Program-made: the position numbers and the translations under genes | Notes under the pieces: generated by a model | The model's input: the letters and a program-made list of their open reading frames with translations, nothing else | What the model was told of the DNA's origin: nothing | The model's database searches: none | Part shown: in pieces, positions 1 through 7,752 of the stretch | How positions within the stretch are numbered: the stretch's first letter is position 1 | How the letters are laid out: every line of letters begins with the position of its first letter | From: Devosia sp. LC5 | GTDB taxonomy: Bacteria; Pseudomonadota; Alphaproteobacteria; Rhizobiales; Devosiaceae | Assembly: GCF_000735585.1 (NCBI RefSeq) | Contig: NZ_JNNO01000011.1 | Coordinates: forward strand, 1 to 64,000 | Direction of reading: 5' to 3' | Length of the DNA stretch: 64,000 bases

Positions 1-1
1 G

Positions 2-1453
2 GGGGGGCGGGCCGGCTTCAAGTCCGTCGTCACCGAACGCAAGGCTGCCGATGCCGGCATTGACGGGCGCGGGCGCCTGCAATCCTCGCACGCTGCCGGC
101 ACCACCAGTGTCAACCTGGCCGAGGATGGCGTGCACCCCTTCGGCATGAAGGTCTCCACCGTTTCCACCACTAGCGGCGCGGTCAGCGTCACGCAGCCGG
201 CGGCAGGTGGCGGCGCGCTGGGCAATCAGGTTAGCGTGACCTTCGCGCCCATGCCTGCCGAGCAGATAACGGCCGGGCAGACCATTTCCATGGGCTTTAC
301 ACTGCCCGACGGCACCGAAACACAGATCACCATGCGGGCCATCGGTGCCGCAGATGGGCCTCCCGGAGCCAATGAATTCGTCATTGGCGCAAATGCCGAG
401 GCAACTGCCGGCAATTTCAAGACCGCGCTGGACGAAAAACTGGTCGAAGTGGGCGGCACCACCCTGGCCGGCGCCTCGACCTTCGCCGCCTCGCAGAATT
501 TCTTCAACGGCGCGGGCGAACCCGTGCTGCGCGTCGATCAGAGCAGCGGCAATCCTCCCACTAGCCTGAGGGTCGCCACCGAGGCCGATACAGTCATGTG
601 GTATAGCGGCCAGACGCCTACCGTTGCCGCCGAGGGGCTGGGGCGTCTCGAAATCGGCACCAATGGGGCCATGGTCACCCTGGGCGAAAAGCAACCCGTC
701 TCGGCCGCGCATGGTTTCCAGATCAGCGGCATTTCGGCGTCCACCGCCAGCATCGCCACCGCCCCTTCGACGGCCAATCCCTCCGCTGTCACGGCCCAGT
801 TCACCGCCATCCCCGCCCCTGGGGAAACCGTCAATATCACCCTGACCGAGCCGAATGGCACTACCCGCACCATGGCGCTAACCGCCGTGGTCGGCAAAGC
901 CGGGCCAGGTCAGTTCACCATCGGTGCCGACGTCAACGCCACCGCCGCCAATTTCTCCAAGGCCCTTACCGGCGTGGTCACCGACGCTGCGATCCTGGCC
1001 GAAGGCAATCCCCGCCAGAGCGTGACCTCACAGATCGATGACTCGACCCGCGTCAATTATGGCCTCCAGGCCAATGAATCGGGGACGCTGGCGCTGATGC
1101 GGACCATGGCCGCCATGTCGGTCGAGACCTACCCCGATAGCGATCCGACCGCCACCGGCCGGTTCGATGCCATGGCCGAGCGCCAGCAATCGGCGCTTTC
1201 GGAATCGCATAATTCGCAGCGCGGTTCGGTCGAAATCCTCACCATGGAGCTGGGCATGGCGCGCAGCTCCCTCAACAACACCACGACACGCCACAGCAAT
1301 TACAAGCTGCAGCTGGAGAACCTGTTGAGCAGCGTGGAGACGGTGAGCAAGGAAAACGTCGCCATGGAAATCCTGGCCCTGCAAACGCGCCTCCAGGCCA
1401 GCTACCAGGCCACTTCCATGATCAGCCAGCTCAGCCTCGTCAAGTTCATGTAG
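2..1453 (+). CDS. Flagellin/FlgL-family hook-filament junction protein, 5'-truncated
   Basis: The frame is open from the first bases of the window, so the gene begins upstream and about 483 C-terminal residues are visible; a GTG at 131 is internal. The C-terminus (NVAMEILALQTRLQASYQATS and following residues, ending LSLVKFM) is the amphipathic helix typical of flagellin and FlgL proteins, which packs in the filament core. The middle carries two related beta-rich modules, around residues 80-150 and 265-335 of the visible part, each with an LPDGTET/EPNGTTR turn followed by a FxIGA(N/D)xxATAxNF motif, resembling flagellin hook-IN domains. It lies next to leftward flaF-flbT-flagellin. It is probably flgL or a second flagellin-like protein; the missing N-terminus prevents a choice. 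Confidence 0.75.
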   Translation, partial: GGRAGFKSVVTERKAADAGIDGRGRLQSSHAAGTTSVNLAEDGVHPFGMKVSTVSTTSGAVSVTQPAAGGGALGNQVSVTFAPMPAEQITAGQTISMGFTLPDGTETQITMRAIGAADGPPGANEFVIGANAEATAGNFKTALDEKLVEVGGTTLAGASTFAASQNFFNGAGEPVLRVDQSSGNPPTSLRVATEADTVMWYSGQTPTVAAEGLGRLEIGTNGAMVTLGEKQPVSAAHGFQISGISASTASIATAPSTANPSAVTAQFTAIPAPGETVNITLTEPNGTTRTMALTAVVGKAGPGQFTIGADVNATAANFSKALTGVVTDAAILAEGNPRQSVTSQIDDSTRVNYGLQANESGTLALMRTMAAMSVETYPDSDPTATGRFDAMAERQQSALSESHNSQRGSVEILTMELGMARSSLNNTTTRHSNYKLQLENLLSSVETVSKENVAMEILALQTRLQASYQATSMISQLSLVKFM

Positions 1454-1596
1454 TGGTAGCGGGCGCCACCGGCGCTCAAGGCCGGGTGCGGAACCTTCCA
1501 CCCGGGCGTATGGCTACCCGTGATTCATCGGCTCCATCGTCCCCTGAGGGGTGAGGTGAGATGGTGACTAAGGGGTTCATGTCCGAACGCCGAAAA

Positions 1597-1625
1597 CAAA
1601 AGGCCCCGCAATGCGGGGCCTTTTC
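1597..1625. terminator. Bidirectional Rho-independent terminator
   Basis: The stem GGCCCCGC/GCGGGGCC has a 3-nt loop and is flanked by AAAA on the left and TTTT on the right, so it can stop transcription from either side. It sits between the rightward FlgL-like gene and the convergent flbT-flaF operon. Confidence 0.8.
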
Positions 1626-1643
1626 ATTCATTTCACCACCCGC

Positions 1644-2018
1644 TCAATTCGCGCGCAAACCTTGCGCCAGCTGGCGATTGATGTTGATCAGCGTGTCCAG
1701 CCGATTAGGGGACACCGGATCAAGCAGGATCTCGCGCGTCTCGTTGAGGATGTACATCCCCAGATTGGCGATGTTCTGGCGCACCATGGCGGGCAGCGCG
1801 TTGTCATCGCGCGTCACCGAGGTCATGAAGATGGTCCAGAGCTTGCGATTGAAGGTCAGCGCGCCCTTGAGCACTTCGCTGTCGGCGGGCCAATTGTCGC
1901 GCACGGACTGCAGGCTCGCGGCGGATTTGATGAGGAGCGCAGCTTCACGTTCGCGGGGGGATTCAACCGTCTTGGCTGTCGTCTGGTAGGCTGCCGCGCC
2001 GTATTGCTGCATGCTCAA
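1644..2018 (-). CDS. flaF: Flagellar biosynthesis regulator FlaF
   Basis: A 124-aa soluble helical protein with the FlaF family layout: an N-terminal YGAAAYQTTAKT helix, the ESPREREAALL motif, a central W-FMTSV stretch and a C-terminal SPNRLDTLININRQLAQGL segment. FlaF is known in Caulobacter and rhizobia to promote flagellin synthesis or secretion and to oppose FlbT. The start (MSMQQYG or MQQYG two codons later) overlaps the end of flbT by about 50 nt, which implies translational coupling. Both genes lie downstream of flagellin on the same strand and end at the bidirectional terminator. Function is by family; the overlap is read directly. Confidence 0.88.
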   Translation of the reverse strand: MSMQQYGAAAYQTTAKTVESPREREAALLIKSAASLQSVRDNWPADSEVLKGALTFNRKLWTIFMTSVTRDDNALPAMVRQNIANLGMYILNETREILLDPVSPNRLDTLININRQLAQGLRAN

Positions 2019-2403
2019 ACAGGTCCTGTTCGTACTGAATCAGCTCTTTGGCTGTCTTGAGTGCTTTGTATAGGTCGCCAGTTAAGATGTCGTTATTGAT
2101 GCGGTCCGCAATTGAAATTGTGGAGGGGGCGGCAGTCACGAAATCGTTGATCAGCGTGAAATATTCGTCGCGCAGCGTCGTGATATCCTCCTGGATATAC
2201 ATCAATTGTACGGCCAGGTAGATGCGCTTGGCAGGGGTGTCGGCCGTCTCGGTGGTCAGGATGTCCTTTTCGCGCAGAATGGGCGCCTTGCCGTCGATAA
2301 ACAGCCGCGAGCGCTGTTCGGAATTGGTGATGATGCAATTGCCCACCAGCAGTTTCTCGCCGGGCTTGAGTTCGACCTTTAGCGCCAAGGCATTCTCCTT
2401 CAC
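1963..2403 (-). CDS. flbT: Flagellin mRNA regulator FlbT
   Basis: A 146-aa protein matching FlbT: an N-terminal LKVELKPGEKLLVGNCIITN segment, FIDGKAPILREKDIL, and the PAKRIYLAVQLMYIQ motif. In Caulobacter FlbT binds the 5' untranslated region of flagellin mRNA and lowers its stability until the hook is complete; in Brucella it activates flagellin. The flagellin gene lies immediately upstream on the same strand, separated by a terminator, so flbT-flaF probably has its own promoter or relies on readthrough. The C-terminal tail (GSLPDDSQDG) extends into flaF. Confidence 0.9.
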   Translation of the reverse strand: MKENALALKVELKPGEKLLVGNCIITNSEQRSRLFIDGKAPILREKDILTTETADTPAKRIYLAVQLMYIQEDITTLRDEYFTLINDFVTAAPSTISIADRINNDILTGDLYKALKTAKELIQYEQDLFEHAAIRRGSLPDDSQDG

Positions 2404-2465
2404 ATATTCGTTTGCGCGCTCACACTAGCGCCATTTGCGGCGCTTTCTAGTCCGAGCGGACAAAG

Positions 2466-2491
2466 AAAAAGGCGGGCCGAAAGCCCGCCTT
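2466..2491 (-). terminator. Terminator of the flagellin gene
   Basis: Read leftwards, a GGCGGGCTTTCGGCCCGCC hairpin is followed by a T-rich run (TTTTTCTTTG). It begins about 20 nt beyond the flagellin stop codon. Confidence 0.8.
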
Positions 2492-2513
2492 CCTCAAGCT
2501 GTTTATGGTGCGA

Positions 2514-3911
2514 TTAACGCAGCAGCTGCAGGATGCTCTGGTCAGCCTGGTTGGCCATCGACAGGGTCGAGGTACCCAGCGACTGACGGGTCTGCAGCGC
2601 CATCATGTTGGCAGCTTCCTGGTTCATGTCGGCCAGGGTCAGGTTGCCGGCACCGGTTTCGAGCGTGTTGATCATGGACTTGGTGAAGTCCTGACGGTTC
2701 TGCACGATCGACAGGTTCGAGCCGAAGGACGAAGCCTGCGAACGAACCGAGTTCAGCGCGCCCTTGACCTGGTCGAGGAAAGCGTCGATGCCGGCGTCGC
2801 TGTCCAGGTCCTTGGCAGTCAGGGTCGTCGACAGCTTCAGGTTGGCGGCGTTGACTGCATCTTCACCCTTGCTCTGGATGTCGATCGAGGAGGTGCCGGT
2901 TTCGTTGAAGGTGATCTTCAGCTTGTCGCCGCGCAGCAGGTTGATACCGTTGAACGAAGCATCGTCCGACAGCTTGTCGAGCTGGTCGCGCAGTTCGTTG
3001 AACTGGTTGGCCAGATCGGCACGCACGGCGTTGCCAGCGATTTCCGAGGCAGTGGTGCCCTGGGTTACTTCGAGGGTCTGGGTCGACAGGTTCTCGATGC
3101 GCAGCTTGCCGTTGTCGTTGGAAGCGCGAACAAAGCCCTCGAGATCAGTATTCTTGTTGATCTCGGAAACCAGTTCGTCGGTCGATTTGGCAACGTTTGT
3201 GTCAGCGCCGAAACCGAGAACGGCAGCGCCGCCGGCCGGTGCCGCGCCATCGGCAACAGTGATGGCAGCAGTCGCGGTGGCGTGCGACAGCTTGATCTGA
3301 CCGTTCTCAACCTTAGCGGTAACGCCGTTGCCGACGGCGGCAGTGGCGGTGTTGATTTTGTTGGCAATGTCGGTGGCCGTGTCGCCGGTAGCCAGCGTGA
3401 TGTCAGCGGTAGGAGCGCCGGCACCAGTGTCAATCGTAAATGTCTTGCCATTGTCAGCAAGGGCGACGGGACCGGTCAATGCCGAGGTCTTCTCAGTCTT
3501 GACCAGCGATACGCTGCGAGCGACGTCGCCAACGGCGCCCTTCTCGAAGCTGATGTCGCCAGTGGTAACGGTGGAGTCGATCGTGTAGGACTGGGTCTGG
3601 AACGACTTGTCCTGGCGCGCCTGGCGCAGGGTCGACTGCATCGATTCCAGGTTTTTGGTGATCGAGGTCAGGCCGTTATTTGCCGCTTCGATGGTCTTGA
3701 TGCCGTTAGCCATCGAGTCCATCAGGTTGTTCAGGTCACCGGCGCGGCTATTGAGCGACGCGGCAGTGAAGAAGTTCGTGGGGTTATCGAGTGCCGAGTT
3801 GACCTTGTTGCCGGTCGACAGGCGGTCCTGGGTCTTGGCCATCATCGTCGCCGTGTTCTGCAGCGAGGTGAGGTTGGACCGGACGGAAGCGGTGAGATTG
3901 ATATCAGCCAT
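2514..3911 (-). CDS. fliC: Flagellin
   Basis: A 465-aa flagellin, the subunit of the filament, exported unfolded by the flagellar type III system. The conserved N-terminal D0/D1 helix is clear (INLTASVRSNLTSLQNTA, then LSTGNKVNSALDNPTNFFTA), as is the C-terminal helix ending MANQADQSILQLLR. The middle (about residues 130-270) is Ala/Thr/Gly-rich and beta-like with a hook-IN-type module (LATGDTATDIANKIN). The start ATG has a good AAGGGAAC Shine-Dalgarno. The leader carries a small perfect hairpin (see separate entry), and FlbT/FlaF regulators follow downstream. No convincing -24/-12 promoter was found upstream, unlike the basal-body operons here. Confidence 0.95.
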   Translation of the reverse strand: MADINLTASVRSNLTSLQNTATMMAKTQDRLSTGNKVNSALDNPTNFFTAASLNSRAGDLNNLMDSMANGIKTIEAANNGLTSITKNLESMQSTLRQARQDKSFQTQSYTIDSTVTTGDISFEKGAVGDVARSVSLVKTEKTSALTGPVALADNGKTFTIDTGAGAPTADITLATGDTATDIANKINTATAAVGNGVTAKVENGQIKLSHATATAAITVADGAAPAGGAAVLGFGADTNVAKSTDELVSEINKNTDLEGFVRASNDNGKLRIENLSTQTLEVTQGTTASEIAGNAVRADLANQFNELRDQLDKLSDDASFNGINLLRGDKLKITFNETGTSSIDIQSKGEDAVNAANLKLSTTLTAKDLDSDAGIDAFLDQVKGALNSVRSQASSFGSNLSIVQNRQDFTKSMINTLETGAGNLTLADMNQEAANMMALQTRQSLGTSTLSMANQADQSILQLLR

Positions 3912-3950
3912 GGTAAAGTTCCCTTTCTAGGAGACTCGTATTGCTTTGAC

Positions 3951-3965
3951 GTCTCATTCTGAGAC
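3951..3965 (-). promoter_or_regulatory. Hairpin in the flagellin 5' leader, candidate FlbT target
   Basis: On the minus strand GTCTCAGAATGAGAC forms perfect 6-bp arms around a 3-nt loop, 40-54 nt before the flagellin ATG. FlbT is known to act on the flagellin leader, so this is a candidate post-transcriptional site. It could equally be a protein-binding dyad in the promoter. Confidence 0.4.
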
Positions 3966-4116
3966 AGCGTGGAGCATGCACTGGGCGGCATAAAAAATCG
4001 TTAACTTGATGCCGCAGCTTGCGTTGATATTCAGGATTGCCCAGCGCGGTTAAAAGCGGGTGAAGAACCCGCGAACAGTGCGGAATCCAGCGGGAATCGG
4101 GGTCTCCAGACAGAAC

Positions 4117-4140
4117 AAAGCCCCATTGTCCGGGGCTTTT
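4117..4140. terminator. Terminator at the end of the flgI operon
   Basis: The stem AGCCCC/GGGGCT with flanking AAA and TTTT runs closes the leftward flgI-flgJ-flgN-like-hypothetical operon. The same structure could act on rightward transcription. Confidence 0.75.
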
Positions 4141-4172
4141 ATGGCAAGGGCAAGGCTATGGAGCCCAGTGCA

Positions 4173-4505
4173 TCAGGCCATCAGGTCTTTCAGTCGCGCC
4201 ATGGATTCTGGGGGAATCGTCGAGGAGCCGATGCGCTGGTATAGCTCGGCCAGCGTCTGTGGCGTCGGGGCGAGGGCGCCGGCAATCACTGCTGCCGCGA
4301 ACATGGCAGAAGAATCGCGCGCGGGCGCTTCCTGTTCGCTATCGCTGGAGCGCTCTTCGCGTTCCTGGTTCGGCCTGGCATTCTTTGGAGCGGATGGCGT
4401 GCCATGGGGCAGCACGGTGCGTTCGCCCGGTGCAGCGCGATGCCGGTAGTCCGTAATATTGGTGTGACTGGGGCCAATCGGCTCGAGTGCGATTGCGGTG
4501 ACCAT
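4173..4505 (-). CDS. Hypothetical protein at the end of the flgI operon
   Basis: A 110-aa frame not recognised as a known family. The first two thirds are polar and low-complexity (a Pro/Arg/Glu/Ser-rich stretch with EREERSSDSEQ), followed by a short hydrophobic patch (MFAAAVIAGALA) and a C-terminal helix-like segment (TLAELYQRIGSSTIPPESMARLKDLMA). Placement between a FlgN-like gene and the operon terminator suggests a flagellar accessory role, but nothing in the sequence proves function. Overlapping frames of 75-79 aa run here on the same strand, so the reading frame itself is moderately supported, mainly by operon position and the sensible C-terminal helix. Confidence 0.5.
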   Translation of the reverse strand: MVTAIALEPIGPSHTNITDYRHRAAPGERTVLPHGTPSAPKNARPNQEREERSSDSEQEAPARDSSAMFAAAVIAGALAPTPQTLAELYQRIGSSTIPPESMARLKDLMA

Positions 4506-4613
4506 GACGCTGTCCTTGCATGCACGAATGCAGTGGCAGCCTAGGCACGAACAGATTGGGGCGCACTTACCAGTTTAGGGCGGATTAGATTCAAATGCAG
4601 GAGTGCACCGCCC

Positions 4614-5087
4614 CTACATCGAGCGATTAACCGCAATTCCCCGCGCCGAACTCGCCGGATCGGTCGCTACCGCACCAGCCCGGCCATAAGTCTTGGCCTT
4701 GTTCTGCTGCCCGACGATCTGCGCCACATCGGTCAACAGATCTTCCGTCACGGTCCGCGCCGTTGCCAATACGCGCAGATTCTCGGCCATTTGCGTGGCC
4801 AGGCTTTCATGCCCCTGCTTCAGGCGCTCGATGGCCTTGGGCGCCTCGGCGCGCAGGCGATCGCCCTGGCGCTGCACGGCGCGGGCAAAGCCCACATAAT
4901 CCTGCGCCAGCCGCGTCTTGTCCGGCGTCAACGTACTGGCCTGCTTGATATGGCCGGTGCGCAGCAGCACGGTTTCCTGGTTCATGATATCGACAAGCGC
5001 GGCGAGGGCGATCTCGGCCATCTGGCACAGATCGTCGGCCGGCAGGCTGTCGAGGGCGGCGAGGCGGGCTGCGGCGGTCATGCTCAA
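4614..5087 (-). CDS. FlgN-like flagellar chaperone
   Basis: A 157-aa all-helical protein starting MSMTAAARLAALDSLPADD, with a long heptad-like central part (ETVLLRTGHIKQASTLTPDKTRLAQDY) and an AQIVGQQNKAKTYGRAG tail. The LLRTG...LTPDKTRL arrangement resembles FlgN-type export chaperones, which carry hook-associated proteins to the export gate. It overlaps the 3' end of the rod-binding gene by 4 nt, as expected for a coupled operon member. Alphaproteobacterial FlgN proteins are divergent, so the family assignment is inference from fold type and context. Confidence 0.6.
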   Translation of the reverse strand: MSMTAAARLAALDSLPADDLCQMAEIALAALVDIMNQETVLLRTGHIKQASTLTPDKTRLAQDYVGFARAVQRQGDRLRAEAPKAIERLKQGHESLATQMAENLRVLATARTVTEDLLTDVAQIVGQQNKAKTYGRAGAVATDPASSARGIAVNRSM

Positions 5088-5404
5088 TAGGCTCCCTTGG
5101 GGATTGTGAGGCTGTTCTGGGCGTTGGCGGCTTCCTGCAGGGTCAGCAGGTCGCCCATCAGCTGGTCGGCAATGCCGAGCCCGCCATTTTGCGCCATGGA
5201 ATTGGCGAGTTGTTCCGATTGCATCGAGCGCCAGGTTTCCTCGCCAAAGCCGCTGCCAAAACCGTTCTCGCTCTTGACGCTTTCGAACATTGTCTTGGTC
5301 AGGGTGTTGAGGAACACGCCTTCGAATTCCTCCGCCTGCTGGCGCACCTTGGCGATCTGGCTGGCGCTGAGGGTCGATCCCGGCTTGGCGATGGCCTCGA
5401 CCAT
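5084..5404 (-). CDS. flgJ: Rod-binding protein FlgJ/CheL (muramidase-less)
   Basis: A 106-aa protein with the FlgJ N-terminal domain motif: AKVRQQAEEFEGVFLNTLTKTMFESV, then GFGEETWRSMQSEQLANSMAQNGGLGIADQL. It corresponds only to the rod-scaffolding half of enterobacterial FlgJ. The peptidoglycan hydrolase domain is absent, as is usual in alphaproteobacteria, where a separate enzyme opens the wall. Its start codon overlaps the flgI stop by one nucleotide (TAATG), implying coupled translation with the P-ring gene. Confidence 0.85.
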   Translation of the reverse strand: MVEAIAKPGSTLSASQIAKVRQQAEEFEGVFLNTLTKTMFESVKSENGFGSGFGEETWRSMQSEQLANSMAQNGGLGIADQLMGDLLTLQEAANAQNSLTIPKGAY

Positions 5405-6525
5405 TACAGCACCTCGATTTCGGCTTGCAGCGCGCCGGTGGCCTTGATCGCCTGCAGGATCGCGATCAGGTCGCGCGGCGCTATGCCCAGCGCGTTGAGC
5501 CCATCCACCAATTCCTGCAGCGTCACCGATTCATTGACCACGGCCAGCGCCTTGTCCGAGGCGAAGACCTCCAGATCGGTGCTCGGCTCCACCGCCGTCA
5601 CGCCATTGCTGAACGGAGCCGGCTGCACGATGGTCGGGTTCTCGGCAATGGTCACCGTCAGGTTGGACTGGGCGACGGCGACGCTGGACACCCGCACATC
5701 CTTGCCCATGACGATAATGCCGGAATTCTCGTCGATAACGATCTTGGCCGGCTGGTCGGTTTCCACCATCAGCTGTTCGATATCGGTGAGCAGGTCGACA
5801 ATATTGCCGTTGAACCCGCGGGGCAGGGTGACCCGCACCGTAGCCGGGTCCTCCGGCGTTGCCGTAGGCACGCCGATGAAGTCATTGATCGAGAGCGCAA
5901 TGCGCCGCGCCGTGGTCAGGTCGGGATTGCGCAGCGCCAGCCGCAGCGAGGTTTGCGAGCCGAGCTGGAAATCGATCTCCCGCTCGATCACCGCACCCGA
6001 GGAAATCCGCCCCGTGGTCGGCACGCCCGAAATGATCGTGGCGGCATCGCCTTGCGCCTTGAATCCGTTGATATTCACCGGGCCCTGCGCAATGGCATAG
6101 ACTTCGCCGTCGGCGCCCAGCAGCGGGGTCACCAGCAGCGTGCCGCCCTGCAGGCTGTCGGAATCGCCCAGGGCCGCGACCGATACGTCGATGCGCGAGC
6201 CCTGCGTTCCGAAGGGGGGCAGGTTGGCCGTGACCATGACGGCGGCGACATTGGCGGTGCGCACATTCTCGCCTGCCGTATTGACGCCCAGCCGCTCCAG
6301 CATGGATTGCAGCGATTGCTTGGTGAAGGGGGAATTGTTGAGCCGGTCGCCCGTGCCGTTGAGACCAACCACCAGGCCATAGCCGACCAGCTGGTTTTCC
6401 CGGACGCCTTCCATATCGACAATGTCTTTGATGCGCGCTGCCGCCGCGAAGGCATCGGCCGTCGGGGCCAGCAGCAAGGCGGCGCTGAGGGCAGCCGCCG
6501 CGAGCCGTCGCAAGATCATGTGCAT
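5404..6525 (-). CDS. flgI: Flagellar P-ring protein FlgI
   Basis: Forms the periplasmic P ring around the rod. Diagnostic segments are ARIKDIVDMEGVRENQLVGYGLVVGLNGTGD, FTKQSLQSMLERLGV, ANVAAVMVTANLPPF, GSRIDVSVAALGDS and the C-terminal TLQELVDGLNALGIAPRDLIAILQAIK. The start is placed at the ATG giving MHMILRRLAAAALSAALLL, a Sec signal peptide cut after DAFA. It has a GGGGATG Shine-Dalgarno and yields 373 aa, the normal family size. The frame continues upstream to 6621, but that would place the start before the sigma-54-type promoter at 6582-6598, so the longer version is unlikely. First gene of flgI-flgJ-flgN-like. Confidence 0.95.
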   Translation of the reverse strand: MHMILRRLAAAALSAALLLAPTADAFAAAARIKDIVDMEGVRENQLVGYGLVVGLNGTGDRLNNSPFTKQSLQSMLERLGVNTAGENVRTANVAAVMVTANLPPFGTQGSRIDVSVAALGDSDSLQGGTLLVTPLLGADGEVYAIAQGPVNINGFKAQGDAATIISGVPTTGRISSGAVIEREIDFQLGSQTSLRLALRNPDLTTARRIALSINDFIGVPTATPEDPATVRVTLPRGFNGNIVDLLTDIEQLMVETDQPAKIVIDENSGIIVMGKDVRVSSVAVAQSNLTVTIAENPTIVQPAPFSNGVTAVEPSTDLEVFASDKALAVVNESVTLQELVDGLNALGIAPRDLIAILQAIKATGALQAEIEVL

Positions 6526-6581
6526 TGTCATCCCCGTCACCGGGCCGCTCCATCCCATGGTGCGGCATTTGACGAAGACAT

Positions 6582-6598
6582 TGCGAAAAGTGTGCCAA
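6582..6598 (-). promoter_or_regulatory. Sigma-54-type (-24/-12) promoter of flgI
   Basis: Read leftwards: TTGGCACACTTTTCGCA, with the GG and GC exactly 10 nt apart (GG at 6596-6595, GC at 6584-6583). The -24 part TTGGCACA fits the RpoN consensus; -12 is TCGC rather than TTGC. The predicted start of transcription near 6571 gives a leader of about 45 nt for flgI. Confidence 0.72.
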
Positions 6599-6723
6599 GC
6601 TACGATTGTGCAGCAAGCCATTGAAATAAAATGATTTTAGTGTCGTTTCGTCGACGCTCTCGGTTGCAACGACCGGGCGCTAAGCAATTCTTGCCGGGTC
6701 CATTAAGCTCTTGTTAACGCCTT

Positions 6724-6740
6724 CCGGCAGATTTTGCCGG
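6724..6740. promoter_or_regulatory. ftr-like dyad (candidate FlbD site) between flgI and fliX
   Basis: CCGGCA-GATTT-TGCCGG is a perfect 6-bp dyad with a 5-nt AT-rich centre. It lies about 150 bp upstream of the predicted flgI transcription start and 20 bp before the fliX start. The same pattern occurs at 23814 and 32001. It resembles the ftr enhancer bound by FlbD in Caulobacter. Confidence 0.65.
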
Positions 6741-6759
6741 GGATAGGCACCGAACTGAT

Positions 6760-7188
6760 TTGAGTCTGGCTTTGCGCATCGAAACCAATACTCGCGCCAA
6801 TGGGGTCAGCGGCCGCGGTGCTGCGGGCCGCGCTGGCTCGGGCATGGCCTTCGTTCCGGCGGGCGAGGATAGTGCGGTGCGCATAGCCGCCGCGGCGCCC
6901 ATGGCTGCCAGTGCCGGCATCGACGCGATCCTGGCCTTGCAGGCCGTCGAAGACCCGCTGAACGGCAAGAAGAAGCGCGCCGTCAGGCGCGGCGCCTCCC
7001 TGCTCGACGCGCTTGACACCATCAAGGCGGACCTGCTGATCGGCCGGGTCGGCGCGGAACGGCTCGATCAATTGGTGATCCTGCTGGGCGAAGTGCGCGA
7101 ACGCTCCGTGCCCGGGCTCGATGCCGTGCTCGACGACATCGAATTGCGCGTGCGGGTCGAGCTGGCCAAGCTGGGCCGGTTTCTTTAG
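6760..7188 (+). CDS. fliX: Flagellar assembly regulator FliX
   Basis: A 142-aa protein with a variable N-terminus and the FliX C-terminal domain: RGASLLDALDTIKADLLIGRVGAERLDQLVILLGEVRE, ending LDDIELRVRVELAKLGRF. In Caulobacter FliX binds the sigma-54 activator FlbD and couples its activity to basal-body assembly. The start is uncertain: there is no ATG, the frame opens with TTG at 6760, and a second TTG at 6772 would give MRIETNTRANG, closer to the usual MRI start. The gene is divergent from flgI and starts beside an ftr-like dyad. flbD itself is not in the window. Confidence 0.85.
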   Translation: MSLALRIETNTRANGVSGRGAAGRAGSGMAFVPAGEDSAVRIAAAAPMAASAGIDAILALQAVEDPLNGKKKRAVRRGASLLDALDTIKADLLIGRVGAERLDQLVILLGEVRERSVPGLDAVLDDIELRVRVELAKLGRFL

Positions 7189-7189
7189 T

Positions 7190-7582
7190 TCACCGCCAGG
7201 GTAGGTTCAGCTTGCCATCCACGCTCCAGGCGCCTGGTCCGGTAAACACGACATAGAGATAGATAAAGCAGAACAATATGGCCCCGGTCCCCATGTTGAC
7301 TGCGGGGTAAAACCCCATGGGAGCATGGCCGATCCAATAGCCTACCGCCATCATGCCCGACAGGATGAATGCGGCTGGGCGGGTGAATAGTCCGATGGTT
7401 ACGAGCGCACCGCCCACCAGTTCAAGCACACCGGCCGTGGTGGTCATCGCGTCCAGCGGCACCGGAAACGGCACGGGAAAGCCAAAGAGCTTCTGCAGCC
7501 CGAAATGCACGAAGAGCAGGCCGGTGATAATTCTCAGGATCGCCAGCACATAGGGCGAAAGGCTGTTCAATCTCGCAATCAT
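7190..7582 (-). CDS. DoxX family membrane protein
   Basis: A 130-aa integral membrane protein with four hydrophobic helices and the DoxX pattern: LRIITGLLFVHFGLQKLFGFP near the N-terminus, GVLELVGGALVTIGLFTRPAAFILSGMMAVGYW, and a final helix AILFCFIYLYVVFTGPGAWSVD. DoxX/DUF417 proteins are linked to redox and thiol stress; the molecular role of this copy cannot be read. The start is fixed by a GAGGGGAC Shine-Dalgarno 6 nt before the ATG at 7582; an in-frame ATG 12 codons upstream lacks one. Convergent with fliX, one base apart. Confidence 0.85.
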   Translation of the reverse strand: MIARLNSLSPYVLAILRIITGLLFVHFGLQKLFGFPVPFPVPLDAMTTTAGVLELVGGALVTIGLFTRPAAFILSGMMAVGYWIGHAPMGFYPAVNMGTGAILFCFIYLYVVFTGPGAWSVDGKLNLPWR

Positions 7583-7752
7583 ATTAGTCCCCTCAGACAT
7601 GATACAGCGAACGGGCACTATACCCGTTCCTCACCACGACGACCAATGGAGGCCAGATTCGACAGTGACGGCGCAGTTGATTGCATGCCGTGTCGAAGTC
7701 CGGCCTGGCCGTTCGTTGCAACAGCGAAGCCAACCATGCGGAGCATTTACAA

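Noticed and set aside
2505..3962. A 485-aa open frame antisense to flagellin
   Set aside because: It is the exact mirror of the flagellin gene in high-GC DNA with strong codon bias, has no recognisable domain, and flagellin on the other strand is certain.
3912..4060. Sigma-54 promoter for flagellin
   Set aside because: No GG-N10-GC element with a recognisable -24 block lies upstream of the flagellin start on the minus strand, so I do not claim one.
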